Below, piece by piece: positions 1 to 7,151 of a stretch of DNA of 10,000 bases; the first letter of the stretch is position 1, and every line of letters starts with the position of its first letter. This DNA is from Glandiceps talaboti (lineage: Eukaryota > Hemichordata > Enteropneusta > Spengelidae), in assembly GCF_964340395.1 (NCBI RefSeq), contig NC_135565.1:10959242-10969241 (forward strand), in the 5' to 3' direction. The position numbers and the translations under genes are program-made. A model generated the notes under the pieces. It did not search any database. It saw only the letters and a program-made list of their open reading frames with translations, and was not told the DNA's origin.

Positions 1-138
1 CTTGTCATACATATTATTTTACTGAATGGATGCTGTATTTGGTGTAAACATTAACCGTTCCGGCATAACTACTCCAAACAAGAGTTCTTTCGTATACTCA
101 TAATATATATGCAACCTCTGTTTTGTACATTTGCTCAG
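1..138 (+). other. Intron upstream of exon 1 (3' end)
   Basis: AT-rich non-coding sequence ending in the acceptor TTTGCTCAG at 130-138. No ankyrin-like frame and no convincing initiator ATG in frame with exon 1 are seen, so this is read as the tail of an intron, not as a 5' UTR. Confidence 0.7.
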
Positions 139-234
139 GAAGGGTCAGCTCTTCACAAAGCTGCAAAGAGCAATATGGCAAAAGCTGTAGAAATTCTTTT
201 AGACTGTAAAGCCGATATAAATTTAGTAGATAGT
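139..234 (+). CDS. Exon 1: ankyrin repeat (partial-protein residues 1-32)
   Basis: 96 bp, 32 codons. It follows a TTTGCTCAG acceptor and ends at a perfect GTAAGT donor at 235. The peptide shows EGSALHKAAKS for the first helix, AVEILLD for the second, and KADINLVDS for the loop; it is one residue short of the canonical 33. It is closest in position and form to exon 11 (NGFTLLHHFAK, IKILLNNGAKIE). Phase 0 on both sides. Confidence 0.88.
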
Positions 235-663
235 GTAAGTATTTGATTTCTTTTCTACAAATTTAAAGTTTTAATCTTAAGTTCAGTTGATATTCTGCCG
301 CGGAAAGAAATACTTTGAACATTCCTCGGTTGCTGGACCAATGATTTTCCATACCTTTTACATAGAGACGTCATATTTTCGTGCAAATAAATTAATATTT
401 CAAATTATCCATTAAAACTATCCTTTCTCGTTTATGAAGTGTTTTTTTAAACGAAGTATGCGAGGCACATTGCTAGAAGTAATTGTAACTGCGTCTATGA
501 TTCAATACTTAGCTGTGTTTATTGAATTTGCTTCATATATTCAATATAGACCCACTTAAATGTGATGTAAGCAAATAACATGTTTTCTTGGAAAGTGTAA
601 TTAATTTTATTCATAGTAGATTTAATAAGATTATAACTATTTGGCCTTCCTTCATATCAACAG
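235..663 (+). other. Intron 1
   Basis: 429 bp between the GTAAGT donor of exon 1 and the CAACAG acceptor of exon 2. AT-rich, with stops in all frames. Nothing else was recognised in it. Confidence 0.85.
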
Positions 664-765
664 GGTGGTCACACTGCCCTTTATCATGCAGCCAACGCCA
701 AACATGCTGATATCGTTCAAATACTGTATAAGAGGAGGGCGTCAATCCTACACAGTGCTCAAAAG
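664..765 (+). CDS. Exon 2: ankyrin repeat (residues 33-66)
   Basis: 102 bp, 34 codons, entered through TCAACAG and left at GTAACC (766). The peptide reads GGHTALYHAANAKHADIVQ, then ILYKRRASILHSAQK. The TALYHAA and DIVQIL helices are good ankyrin matches, but the usual GA turn is replaced by basic KRRAS. Its counterpart one block later is exon 12, also exactly 34 codons. Phase 0 on both sides. Confidence 0.88.
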
Positions 766-1188
766 GTAACCTTTGATGATACAATCTTAATTGTTTTTTC
801 TTGCATTAGCAAATGAGCAATCATTATACACATGTATATGATTTATACTAGTTATAAGACATAAACAGTTCAAAGTTTAATAGCATTGAGCTCGCTCGTC
901 TTAGTCGACGATCCTCATCAGAATGACAAATTCCAAGGTTACAGCTGACCACTATAGCCCAGCGTTTAAATCATTTGAATTGATCTATCAAGCTGATGAA
1001 CATGTTTTGTAATCAGTATATAAGTAATTATTAATTGCAATTATTCATTTTGGCGACTTTGACTTACTGGTGATGTTGATATGTAAAATTTCTTCTTTCC
1101 TTTTATGTATTTATTGATTCTTCAATCCATACTTCCACACGTCCATGTATTCATTCTCATTTGTTTGTCCCTTTATGTCCCTTTGCAG
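766..1188 (+). other. Intron 2, with hammerhead-like remnant
   Basis: 423 bp ending in a pyrimidine-rich tract (TTTGTCCCTTTATGTCCC) and GCAG. On the minus strand, about 884-925 contains CTGATGA followed by a short hairpin, described as a separate feature. The open frame upstream of exon 3 (from 1105) is intron sequence read in the exon frame, not coding. Confidence 0.8.
884..925 (-). ncRNA. Degenerate hammerhead-ribozyme-like motif (candidate remnant)
   Basis: On the minus strand the hammerhead core CTGATGA (915-921) is followed by a hairpin whose CGTC/GACG arms (907-910 and 897-900) enclose GACTAA. Then comes GAGC where the conserved GAAA should be. Flanking CATT (922-925) and AATG (884-887) could pair as stem I. 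Hammerheads occur in Penelope-like retroelements and retrozymes of animals. The altered GAAA box makes activity unlikely, and chance remains possible. Confidence 0.25.
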
Positions 1189-1293
1189 ACATCAATGATG
1201 TACTGGGCTGTATACAATATTCTCCAGAATGTTGTTGACTCCCTATTGGAAGTTGGCCTGTCGATAAATGAAGATACTGGATACGACCCAACC
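1189..1293 (+). CDS. Exon 3: divergent ankyrin repeat (residues 67-101)
   Basis: 105 bp, 35 codons, from CCCTTTGCAG to GTGAGT (1294). The peptide begins TSMMYWAVYN and continues VVDSLLEVGLSINED. The second helix and the G-loop fit an ankyrin repeat, but the first helix is divergent: YWAV replaces LHxAA and there is no leading DG. Exon 13 has the same length and the same W-A and G..INE pattern, which supports it as a real exon. Phase 0 on both sides. Confidence 0.83.
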
Positions 1294-1873
1294 GTGAGTT
1301 CCTGTGATACTTAGATAATATTCCCCCCATACGTCGGGAAAATACGAATGCGATACAAGTGGCAGATGCAGTGCTTGCTTATGTCACAATGTTAATTTCT
1401 GGCTTTAACAAAATAACATGGTTGCGAATACTATCATTGTACCCGCGCCAGTTTTATTTTGAACTCGTTGAACGGAAATTCGAGTTCCTCAGAACAATGA
1501 CGTACATGACGCAATATATGACGTATACATGTAGAAAATCCCTTACTTTCTGCCGATTATAGTGTGATTCGACCAGTCTGTATGACAAAAATGTAATACA
1601 TTTCACACCAAAACATTTTATCTATAGTGCAGTCTCGGCCATATAGGCGTGGTGGATTAAAGAAAGAAAATATACAAAAGAATACCAGTATTGAGTGTTA
1701 TATCAACCCTCACTGATCGTAAGTTCGAAACCATATATGGCGCAAGTGATCAAATCCATGTTATACATTTCTGTAAATACCTTTACCAAAGGTTTAAATC
1801 TGTATAAAGCTACACAACTCTGAATTATGTTTTAATCTAAAAACAACGTAAAGTTCTCAAACACATGTTCTAG
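1294..1873 (+). other. Intron 3
   Basis: 580 bp, ending ACATGTTCTAG. It contains an ATG-started open frame at 1359-1562 whose product has no repeat or domain resemblance and no splice context, taken as chance. At 1498-1525 there is a cluster of three TGACG motifs (see findings). Otherwise unremarkable AT-rich sequence. Confidence 0.8.
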
Positions 1874-1981
1874 GATTATCCTGATAAGTCAACCGTACTT
1901 CATCGGATATCGAGAGAAGATAAACCGGAAGCTATAAAATTGTGTTTGGAACGCAAGGCAGAGGTGAACATATTGGACAGC
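1874..1981 (+). CDS. Exon 4: ankyrin repeat with N-terminal 3-residue insert (residues 102-137)
   Basis: 108 bp, 36 codons, from GTTCTAG to a perfect GTAAGT (1982). It opens DYPDKSTVLHRIS, then AIKLCLERKAEVNILDS. Three extra residues precede the T-V-L-H helix. Exon 14 shows the same 36-codon length and the same insert (SHPDGSTVLH), with 13 of 36 positions identical by eye, so the two are block paralogues. Phase 0 on both sides. Confidence 0.89.
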
Positions 1982-2814
1982 GTAAGTCTAATGTGATATT
2001 TGCTTACTTAAAATATCGTTTACCTATATTAAGTCAGTCTGTTCATGTAAACATTTGATGAAGATAAACGTATTTATTACATGTCATTTTCATAAGGTTA
2101 TCTTTTTCGAAATAGTTTTGCGTATGTATTTTGGCCAACCGTTCTTACTGAAAAAGATAAGTGACAGAGAGAAATGGAGCGAAATTTATTTGAAAAAGAG
2201 CATCATGGTTTACAGCTAACATGTCATTTGCGACTACGAATTCGTTATAAAATATCCAAATGTGAAGTTTTATCTTTATTAACCTTATGTTATACTTGTA
2301 TCCCTCTTGTATACCACTCCCTATTTAGTAATGAAGTGCAGTAACTGCTGTTGACATCTCAGTTGTCAATTTACATTGCTCTGTTGCAACGACGAAATGT
2401 TTATAATCTTCGGATCCCTCAAAATACTCCAACTTAATTTAGCGAGTGCTGTTGGTATTGCCTAAATTACTTCATTAAAACATACATAAATATGTTAAAT
2501 ATTATGCCTTATTGTTCTATTCTTATTGAAAGCAAAATTCTCACCCACGGTGGTCTCAAACTCAATAGCTGTCGTTCGGAGATTAAATTATATCAGTTTC
2601 ACCATGTGACGAGAAACATGCTCTTAAAAGATTTGTCATAATGCATGTATACAAATGATTGTGTATGATATACATATCCTCAAAAAAGCCTCGAAATGTT
2701 GTGTTATGACATGATCTATGTATCCTTTTGCTAAAAGGAGTTACTCTTTTTGTGTTCTGTAAAGTGATTTCGTGTCGCAGTGACTGAGTATTACTTTCCT
2801 CTTCTTCATTTTAG
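1982..2814 (+). other. Intron 4 (longest in window)
   Basis: 833 bp, ending in a strong tract CTTCTTCATTTTAG. Read in all frames, it shows no ankyrin-like segment that would suggest a missed exon. No repeat or RNA gene was recognised. Its block counterpart, intron 14, is only 255 bp, so the extra length is either insertion here or loss there. Confidence 0.78.
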
Positions 2815-2949
2815 GAGGGAAAAACGCCCTTTTATTATGCTGTCGAAAACGAAATGAAAGGCAATGTTATGATTCTCCTTGAAGCAGGTGGTAATTTTGT
2901 AACAGGGACACAATCAATCAGGGGTCAATCTATTTGTTTTACCGATGAG
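2815..2949 (+). CDS. Exon 5: ankyrin repeat with C-terminal extension (residues 138-182)
   Basis: 135 bp, 45 codons, entered through CATTTTAG. The first 33 residues form an ankyrin repeat: EGKTPFYYAVEN, then VMILLEAGGNFV. GGNFV (2887-2901) stands where GA.V.. is usual, exactly as in exon 15. About 12 further residues (SIRGQSICFTDE) follow, making the longest exon here and a likely enlarged inter-repeat loop. The phase-0 donor is GTGGGT at 2950. A second donor, GTAAGA, lies four bases downstream at 2954, so the 3' edge is ambiguous (see findings). Confidence 0.83.
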
Positions 2950-3180
2950 GTGGGTAAGATCAACGTGATTCAACGAGTTTAAATAATTAGTCTTATTTAA
3001 AAAAATTAATTAATACTTAATTTAATTAGTTTATATTTACTTAGCTCTGGTGATAATACCAATACACATACACCAGGCTTGAGTATGTGTGTATGTAGAT
3101 AATCAGGTATAGAGATCCATTCGGAGTCTCGTGTACGCATCGTCATATTAAAATTACACAATTTTCATTTTTTCATACAG
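2950..3180 (+). other. Intron 5 (boundaries could slide by 4 bp)
   Basis: 231 bp, the shortest intron here. It holds an AT-only stretch around 2996-3036 with short self-complementary arms, and an 8-bp perfect hairpin of decayed CA/TG repeat (ACACATAC 3064-3071, GTATGTGT 3083-3090). A pyrimidine tract precedes CATACAG at 3174-3180. Confidence 0.75.
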
Positions 3181-3312
3181 GCAGGACATATTGATAACAA
3201 GGAATTAACATGTACACAGAGACAAATATATATTGCAGCTGTAAAATATAAAAGTCTAAAATTTGTCACGACTTTAAAAGATTGCCAACAGGATGTAGAC
3301 CATGTCAGTAAG
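3181..3312 (+). CDS. Exon 6: divergent ankyrin repeat with N-terminal extension (residues 183-226)
   Basis: 132 bp, 44 codons, from TTTCATACAG to GTGAGA (3313). About 12 extra residues (AGHIDNKELTCT) come before the helix QRQIYIAAVKYKS, followed by FVTTLKDCQQDVDHVSK. IY.AA.KYKS recurs in exon 16, where 13 bases (AAAATATAAAAGT, 3243-3255 and 8189-8201) are identical. With the tail of exon 5 this makes a roughly 24-residue spacer between two repeats. A second AG lies four bases inside the exon at 3184. Confidence 0.83.
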
Positions 3313-3989
3313 GTGAGACGTATTTTACTTATGTACACAAACTGGTATTTTCCGGTAAATAATTATTTCTCAATATCCATTTTTGTAATATTATGTGATG
3401 TCTTGTAAAGAAATTAGTTTTTTTTGTTAAATCACCATATTAACATGGAAAGTGTTGAGTTTCGATGGTGTGTTTTGAAGAAGGTAAAGTGGCATGGTTA
3501 TAAATAGCATACTAGTATTTTACCATGGGTATTCATCCGGCCTCGATACGTTCGTCAATTAGATCTGACATTCCCAAACTAGTTTATTGTACAAATTATG
3601 CAAGTCATTAAATGTAGTAAGCTAAAATATTGCGTGTTTTCTATTACCTGCATGACCGACCTATAGTTTAAGCATCCGATCATAAACATTTCCTTAAGCA
3701 TTTAAACCAAAAGGATAAGAAAATTATGTCTTCTAGACCTTCATGAACATCTGTTTTCTCTCTCCAGCGATATCTGTACAAATTTCATCAAACTATCAAA
3801 CAATGGGTATTCTGACAGAGGTTTCGTTTGTTTTTGGGTAATCGCAATGTTTTTTTTCAAAATTAAAAGTAATTAAAACATCACATCAAATCAAATCCCA
3901 CCCTACCTACCCCATTTTCGAAGGCTATGTTGTCGGAAAAACACAATCATTTTTGTTTGCCTAACTTTGAATACCGTCCATTATTTTAG
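3313..3989 (+). other. Intron 6
   Basis: 677 bp, ending CCATTATTTTAG. AT-rich with homopolymer T runs near 3419 and 3850. No ankyrin-like frame, RNA gene or named repeat was recognised. Confidence 0.78.
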
Positions 3990-4088
3990 GAGGGTCTTAC
4001 CATCGTACAGGAACTTGCGAAAAATGGACACTCAAACGGTTTGAAGATTCTCATAGATGCGGGAGCAAACGTTGAGAAGACTGACAAG
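3990..4088 (+). CDS. Exon 7: canonical-length ankyrin repeat, GC donor (residues 227-259)
   Basis: 99 bp, 33 codons, entered through TTATTTTAG. The peptide reads EGLTIVQELAKNGHSN, then GLKILIDAGANVEKTDK, a textbook second helix, GAN turn and DK end. The donor appears to be GC, not GT: the exon ends GACAAG followed by GCATGT at 4089. Reading on would reach a stop after 17 further codons, and no GT donor nearby keeps the module length. The paired exon is 17, also 33 codons. Confidence 0.85.
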
Positions 4089-4468
4089 GCATGTCAATAT
4101 AAGATGTATTTGCCAGATTATTCGTACAATAATTTCAATTAAAATGCAATCTCTTGTCTTCTTAAACCTTCTGGATGTTTTGGAAGTCACATGAAGTAAC
4201 AAAAACAAAGTTGCTTAGCACCATCACACAAACCAAACGACTTTTCGGCATATATCTATTAAATGGGTGCAAAAGCGTACTCGGTTGTAGCATAGGGAAA
4301 TTCATGTACACTTATAAATCAAGATTTTTTCATGTATTACGTGTACGTTAAATATTGTGTATAGTTTTTTTTTCTGAAGAGTTTATATTCACAAATTCTC
4401 AATTGTTTTCAAAACGAAACTAAATAGTTTATGCGATGTCATGTTTTATATGTTTAACTCCATTCTAG
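4089..4468 (+). other. Intron 7, probable GC-AG intron
   Basis: 380 bp, from GCATGT to CATTCTAG. It contains copy 1 of a direct repeat (4240-4319) whose second copy lies in intron 8. The rest is AT-rich sequence without recognised content. Confidence 0.75.
4240..4319 (+). repeat. Direct repeat flanking exon 8, copy 1
   Basis: Starts ACTTTTCGGC and runs through CTATTAAATGGGT, AAAAGCGTACTC, GGTTGTAGCATAGGGAA and ends TATAAAT. It matches 4710-4799 with four mismatches in the first 42 aligned bases from 4241, then 17 identical bases, and lacks an 8-base segment (CCGCCTAG) and three bases present in copy 2. No terminal inverted repeats or target duplications could be assigned. Confidence 0.9.
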
Positions 4469-4570
4469 AAAGGACAGACTGCCTTGCACTATGCCATCCT
4501 CGGATCCCATCCCGACATTATAGAGACATTGGTAGATTATGCAAAGTGCTCAGTAGATGCCATTGATGCG
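4469..4570 (+). CDS. Exon 8: ankyrin repeat (residues 260-293)
   Basis: 102 bp, 34 codons, from CATTCTAG to GTAGGA (4571). KGQTALHYAILGSHPD is a near-consensus first helix and turn. IIETLVDYAKCSVDAIDA forms the second helix and loop, without the usual GA. Its block partner is exon 18 (SPLHHAVMNAHEEVV). Phase 0 on both sides. The exon is bracketed by two copies of an intronic direct repeat. Confidence 0.88.
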
Positions 4571-4709
4571 GTAGGATTTCATTTTTATTCTATTTTGTTG
4601 TGGTAACAAGTTTCAGTACATGTACTTCTTCTGTCATGTAAGTTTATGAACTCGCCGTTAGCTGCATAAAGTCTACAAACCTTCCAAATGGACAATGGTG
4701 TCGCCATTC

Positions 4710-4799
4710 ACTTTTCGGCCGATACCTATTAAATGGGTACAAAAGCGTACTCCCGCCTAGGTTGTAGCATAGGGAACATTTTCATGTAGACCTATAAAT
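4710..4799 (+). repeat. Direct repeat flanking exon 8, copy 2
   Basis: The longer copy of the repeat at 4240-4319. It carries CCGCCTAG between GCGTACTC and GTTGTAGC and three extra bases before TTCATGTA. The starts of the copies are 470 bp apart, with exon 8 between them. It may be a fragment of a dispersed element or the trace of a local duplication. Confidence 0.9.
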
Positions 4800-5112
4800 T
4801 GCTTTATGTGCATGTGTTCATTCTATAAAAAGCTGGATTTTACTTTTTATGGTAATTGTGCAGCACGTGGCCGATTACAGAAATTATCCAATTTGGCATA
4901 TATGACAACTACTGAAGACAGGGTCACCCTATATGTAGTAATATAAATTTGAAAGAGCAGTTAACATATTTAGCTATTAGTATTACATATTTACAAAAAC
5001 AACAAATGGTGGGATCTCCATAGTTGGACTCAGCGCTGCTTGGAGGGGTTTCAGTGTGGGATCCGACCCCTGAATTACTCACTTACCCATGATAACCTAT
5101 TCCAGTGTACAG

Positions 5113-5184
5113 AAAGTTATACCGAGCAAAGTCTGTGAAAAAGCTGTTAAGGCAAAAAACGGAAAATTAGTTTTATTACTCGAT
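5113..5184 (+). CDS. Candidate extra or decayed ankyrin exon (tentative)
   Basis: Between CCAGTGTACAG and GTATGTATGT lies a 72-bp open segment in phase 0 whose peptide ends KAVKAKNGKLVLLLD, resembling the A...G...V.LLLD part of an ankyrin repeat but lacking the L-H helix start and the loop. Its donor would be the first unit of a long GTAT microsatellite. It is only 24 codons, unlike every other exon, and intron 18 has no obvious equivalent. It could be a cryptic exon, a decaying repeat cut by microsatellite expansion, or chance. Confidence 0.2.
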
Positions 5185-5237
5185 GTATGTATGTATGTAT
5201 GTATGTATGTATGTATGTATGTATGTATGTATGTATG
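5185..5237 (+). repeat. (GTAT)n microsatellite
   Basis: About 13 uninterrupted GTAT units, followed by less regular GTCT/GTCG sequence. Minus-strand open frames here (T-Y-I-H repeats) are artefacts of the tetranucleotide. Confidence 0.97.
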
Positions 5238-5369
5238 CCCGTCTATCTGACTGTCGGTAAATACATACGTACCATTGTACATATATGCATGTCTGTCTTA
5301 CGCGATGTTTATTTGTTTGTCCCAGTGTCAATGAAAAAGCAAATATATTCTTTCTTATGATTCGACTAG

Positions 5370-5486
5370 GATGGTACGACAGGATTGCTCTTAGCAGCTT
5401 CGAGAAAGGATTTGAAATGCGTCAAGGTTCTGTTGAAGAAATATTGTATAATACACACTGAAGTGAATGAGGAAAATTGTGGTCAG
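5370..5486 (+). CDS. Exon 9: ankyrin repeat with extended loop (residues 294-332)
   Basis: 117 bp, 39 codons, from TTCGACTAG to GTATAT (5487). DGTTGLLLAASRKDLK is a clear first helix and KCVKVLLKKYC a clear second helix. The final stretch, IIHTEVNEENCGQ, is about six residues longer than usual and acidic, suggesting a longer finger loop. Its partner exon 19 also departs from the norm at the C-terminal end (36 codons). Phase 0 on both sides. Confidence 0.87.
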
Positions 5487-5747
5487 GTATATGTTTTTGA
5501 TTGTTAAGGTCATACACAAGTGACACATGAAATGGTCCATCGCATGTATCACTTTCCCCAGCGCACATTGAAGTACTATTACATAGTCTTAGTATACGCT
5601 ATGTTATTGACATGCTGGATAAAGAATTCTAATACTTTATATAGAGGGTAGATTTTGGCAACCCTTTACGTACCTATGTGTTACTAAGGAATGTTCAGTT
5701 TTATTTTATTATTGTATTATTGTCATTTTCCCCTTGTATTGAAATAG

Positions 5748-5855
5748 AACTATCGAAGTAACCTAACCCAACTTCAGTGGGCTATCCTGACAAGAAAAGA
5801 AGAAGTGGTTAAAGCCCTGGTAGAGGCGGGTGTTGATATGAATTCTGAAATGCAG
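5748..5855 (+). CDS. Exon 10: ankyrin repeat, last of first block (residues 333-368)
   Basis: 108 bp, 36 codons, from GAAATAG to GTAAAG (5856). NYRSNLTQLQWAILTRKEE gives a first helix with QWAI in place of LHxAA, like the W-A of exons 3 and 13. VVKALVEAGVDMN is a standard second helix and GV-D turn. Its block partner (exon 20) would lie beyond the window. The preceding intron (5487-5747, 261 bp) shows nothing but a T-rich acceptor tract. Confidence 0.87.
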
Positions 5856-6117
5856 GTAAAGAATTTATAAATTGAACTTCAAATGCAAAGTCTAGGAAAG
5901 AATATTTACCAGATCTAACACCATGGTGGCTTAAAAACATCATTGAATATAGACGTGAATAATCAAGTATAAACAGAAAGGCTTGATAAGCCAGGGTTAA
6001 GATGCCGATAACGTTCGTAGAGCATTATTCTTTTCTTTAAATGTTAATAAAACGACAGACTTGAATCTTTAGTGTTACAGCTACAAAGTATATAATCTTT
6101 ACAATTTTCATCTACAG

Positions 6118-6216
6118 AATGGTTTCACCCTATTGCACCACTTCGCAAAACTGGGTAAGGAAGACTGTATCAAAATCCTGTTAAACAACGGAGCGAAGAT
6201 TGAGACTTACTGTAAG
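6118..6216 (+). CDS. Exon 11: canonical ankyrin repeat, starts second block (residues 369-401)
   Basis: 99 bp, 33 codons, from CATCTACAG to GTAAGC (6217). NGFTLLHHFAKLGKED is followed by CIKILLNNGAKIETYCK, close to the ankyrin consensus at every structural position. By order and form it corresponds to exon 1. The intron before it (5856-6117, 262 bp) is plain AT-rich sequence. Phase 0 on both sides. Confidence 0.9.
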
Positions 6217-6531
6217 GTAAGCTAATGTCCAAGATTACTTAGGATATGACTAATATTGTGACAGATGAGATGTGATTGGAAGTGACGTAAATTAGTGAAG
6301 AGATATCTTTGACTGTAGAAGTCTTTAACCCACCATCATTAACCAATTGGCTGCCTACAACGCATGTACCATATACAAATACAAAACAAAACAGACACAG
6401 ACGTAGACACAGACACACATAATACATTCAATCATCCCGATATAGTTTGAGACATCGTAAGGGTACTAGTCTTTAGATCATTACAAATGACATAGTACAA
6501 TAATTCTAAATTACCCATGTTTTATTTCTAG
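6217..6531 (+). other. Intron 11
   Basis: 315 bp, ending TTTATTTCTAG. It contains a CA/GACA-rich patch around 6375-6420 (ACAGACACAG, AGACACAGACACACA), which creates a spurious open frame on the minus strand. Nothing else was recognised. Confidence 0.8.
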
Positions 6532-6633
6532 GATGGCTTTTCACCTTTATTTTATGCCTGCGATGAAGCACACTCCAAAGTCGCTGAAATCTTACTTGAC
6601 AAAGGCTCGAAATATCTTCAGGCTGATGATAAG
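6532..6633 (+). CDS. Exon 12: ankyrin repeat (residues 402-435)
   Basis: 102 bp, 34 codons, from TTTCTAG to GTATAT (6634). DGFSPLFYACDEAHSK then VAEILLDKGSKYLQADDK: good helices, a KGS turn in place of GA, and a DK end. Same length as exon 2 and the same L.YA-type first helix. Phase 0 on both sides. Confidence 0.9.
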
Positions 6634-7046
6634 GTATATTGGAATTATGATTGTTATACGCTAATTAAAAACTACCTTAATACAAGGGTATGGTAGACGC
6701 GTGTGTGTCGATATGAATTAAGGTTTAAAAATGTATTTATGTGTTTTGGAGTATTTCACTGCAAACAATTAAGCATTATCTAGTCCCAACATTCTTGATA
6801 TAGGCAAAGTTACGGCATGATTCCCCTTCCCCATTAAACATTTACGAATTTGCATTGCTTGCCATTGCTTAATTTATACATATATTGTTCTAAGTATTTC
6901 CTGCCAAACATATCGATTACGGTATTAAACGGATTTATGAAATGTAAGATAAAGTAGCCTGCTTGTTCTACATATCGCAACACCTTTCTAAACAATAGCA
7001 AGAATATAATTTATAATTATATATTTTCATTTTTTTTCATATACAG
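6634..7046 (+). other. Intron 12
   Basis: 413 bp, ending in a strong T-rich tract and ATACAG. It contains a short GTGTGT run near 6702 and a near-duplicate TTGCATTGCTTGCCATTGCTT (6850-6870). No coding or RNA signal. Confidence 0.8.
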
Positions 7047-7151
7047 ACAACTGCTCTCAATTGGGCAATAACTCATCACAAGAAGGGCATTGCAGCAATA
7101 TTGAAGGATTCTGGAAGGAACATAAATGAAACAGTGTCGGGGTTGTCCAAG
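7047..7151 (+). CDS. Exon 13: divergent ankyrin repeat (residues 436-470)
   Basis: 105 bp, 35 codons, from TTTCATATACAG to GTATTG (7152). TTALNWAITHHKKG has W-A where LHxAA is expected, followed by IAAILKDSGRNINE and a seven-residue tail VSGLSK-like loop. Length and pattern match exon 3. The usual D-G opening is missing, as in exon 3, so the upstream loop closes differently here. Phase 0 on both sides. Confidence 0.86.

Larger units (their letters stand above)
4571..5369 (+). other. Intron 8, repeat-rich
   Basis: 799 bp, ending ATTCGACTAG. It holds repeat copy 2 (4710-4799), a palindromic GC-richer patch with a B-box-like match (about 5025-5090), a possible 72-bp extra exon (5113-5184) and a (GTAT)n microsatellite (5185-5237). 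Its partner intron 18 is also long (618 bp). Confidence 0.75.

Noticed and set aside
1359-1562. 67-codon ATG-started open frame in intron 3
   Set aside because: No ankyrin or other domain character, no splice or promoter context, and it lies between two well-supported exons.
3040-3095. Hairpin ACACATAC/GTATGTGT as a structured RNA
   Set aside because: Expected from decayed CA/TG microsatellite sequence; the stem is only 8 bp and nothing else supports function.
5097-5282. Minus-strand open frame rich in T-Y-I-H
   Set aside because: It is the translation of the GTAT microsatellite, which has no stop in this frame.
6239-6427. Minus-strand open frame with a hydrophobic, Cys-rich peptide resembling a signal sequence
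   Set aside because: Arises from a CA-rich patch in intron 11, with no supporting context.
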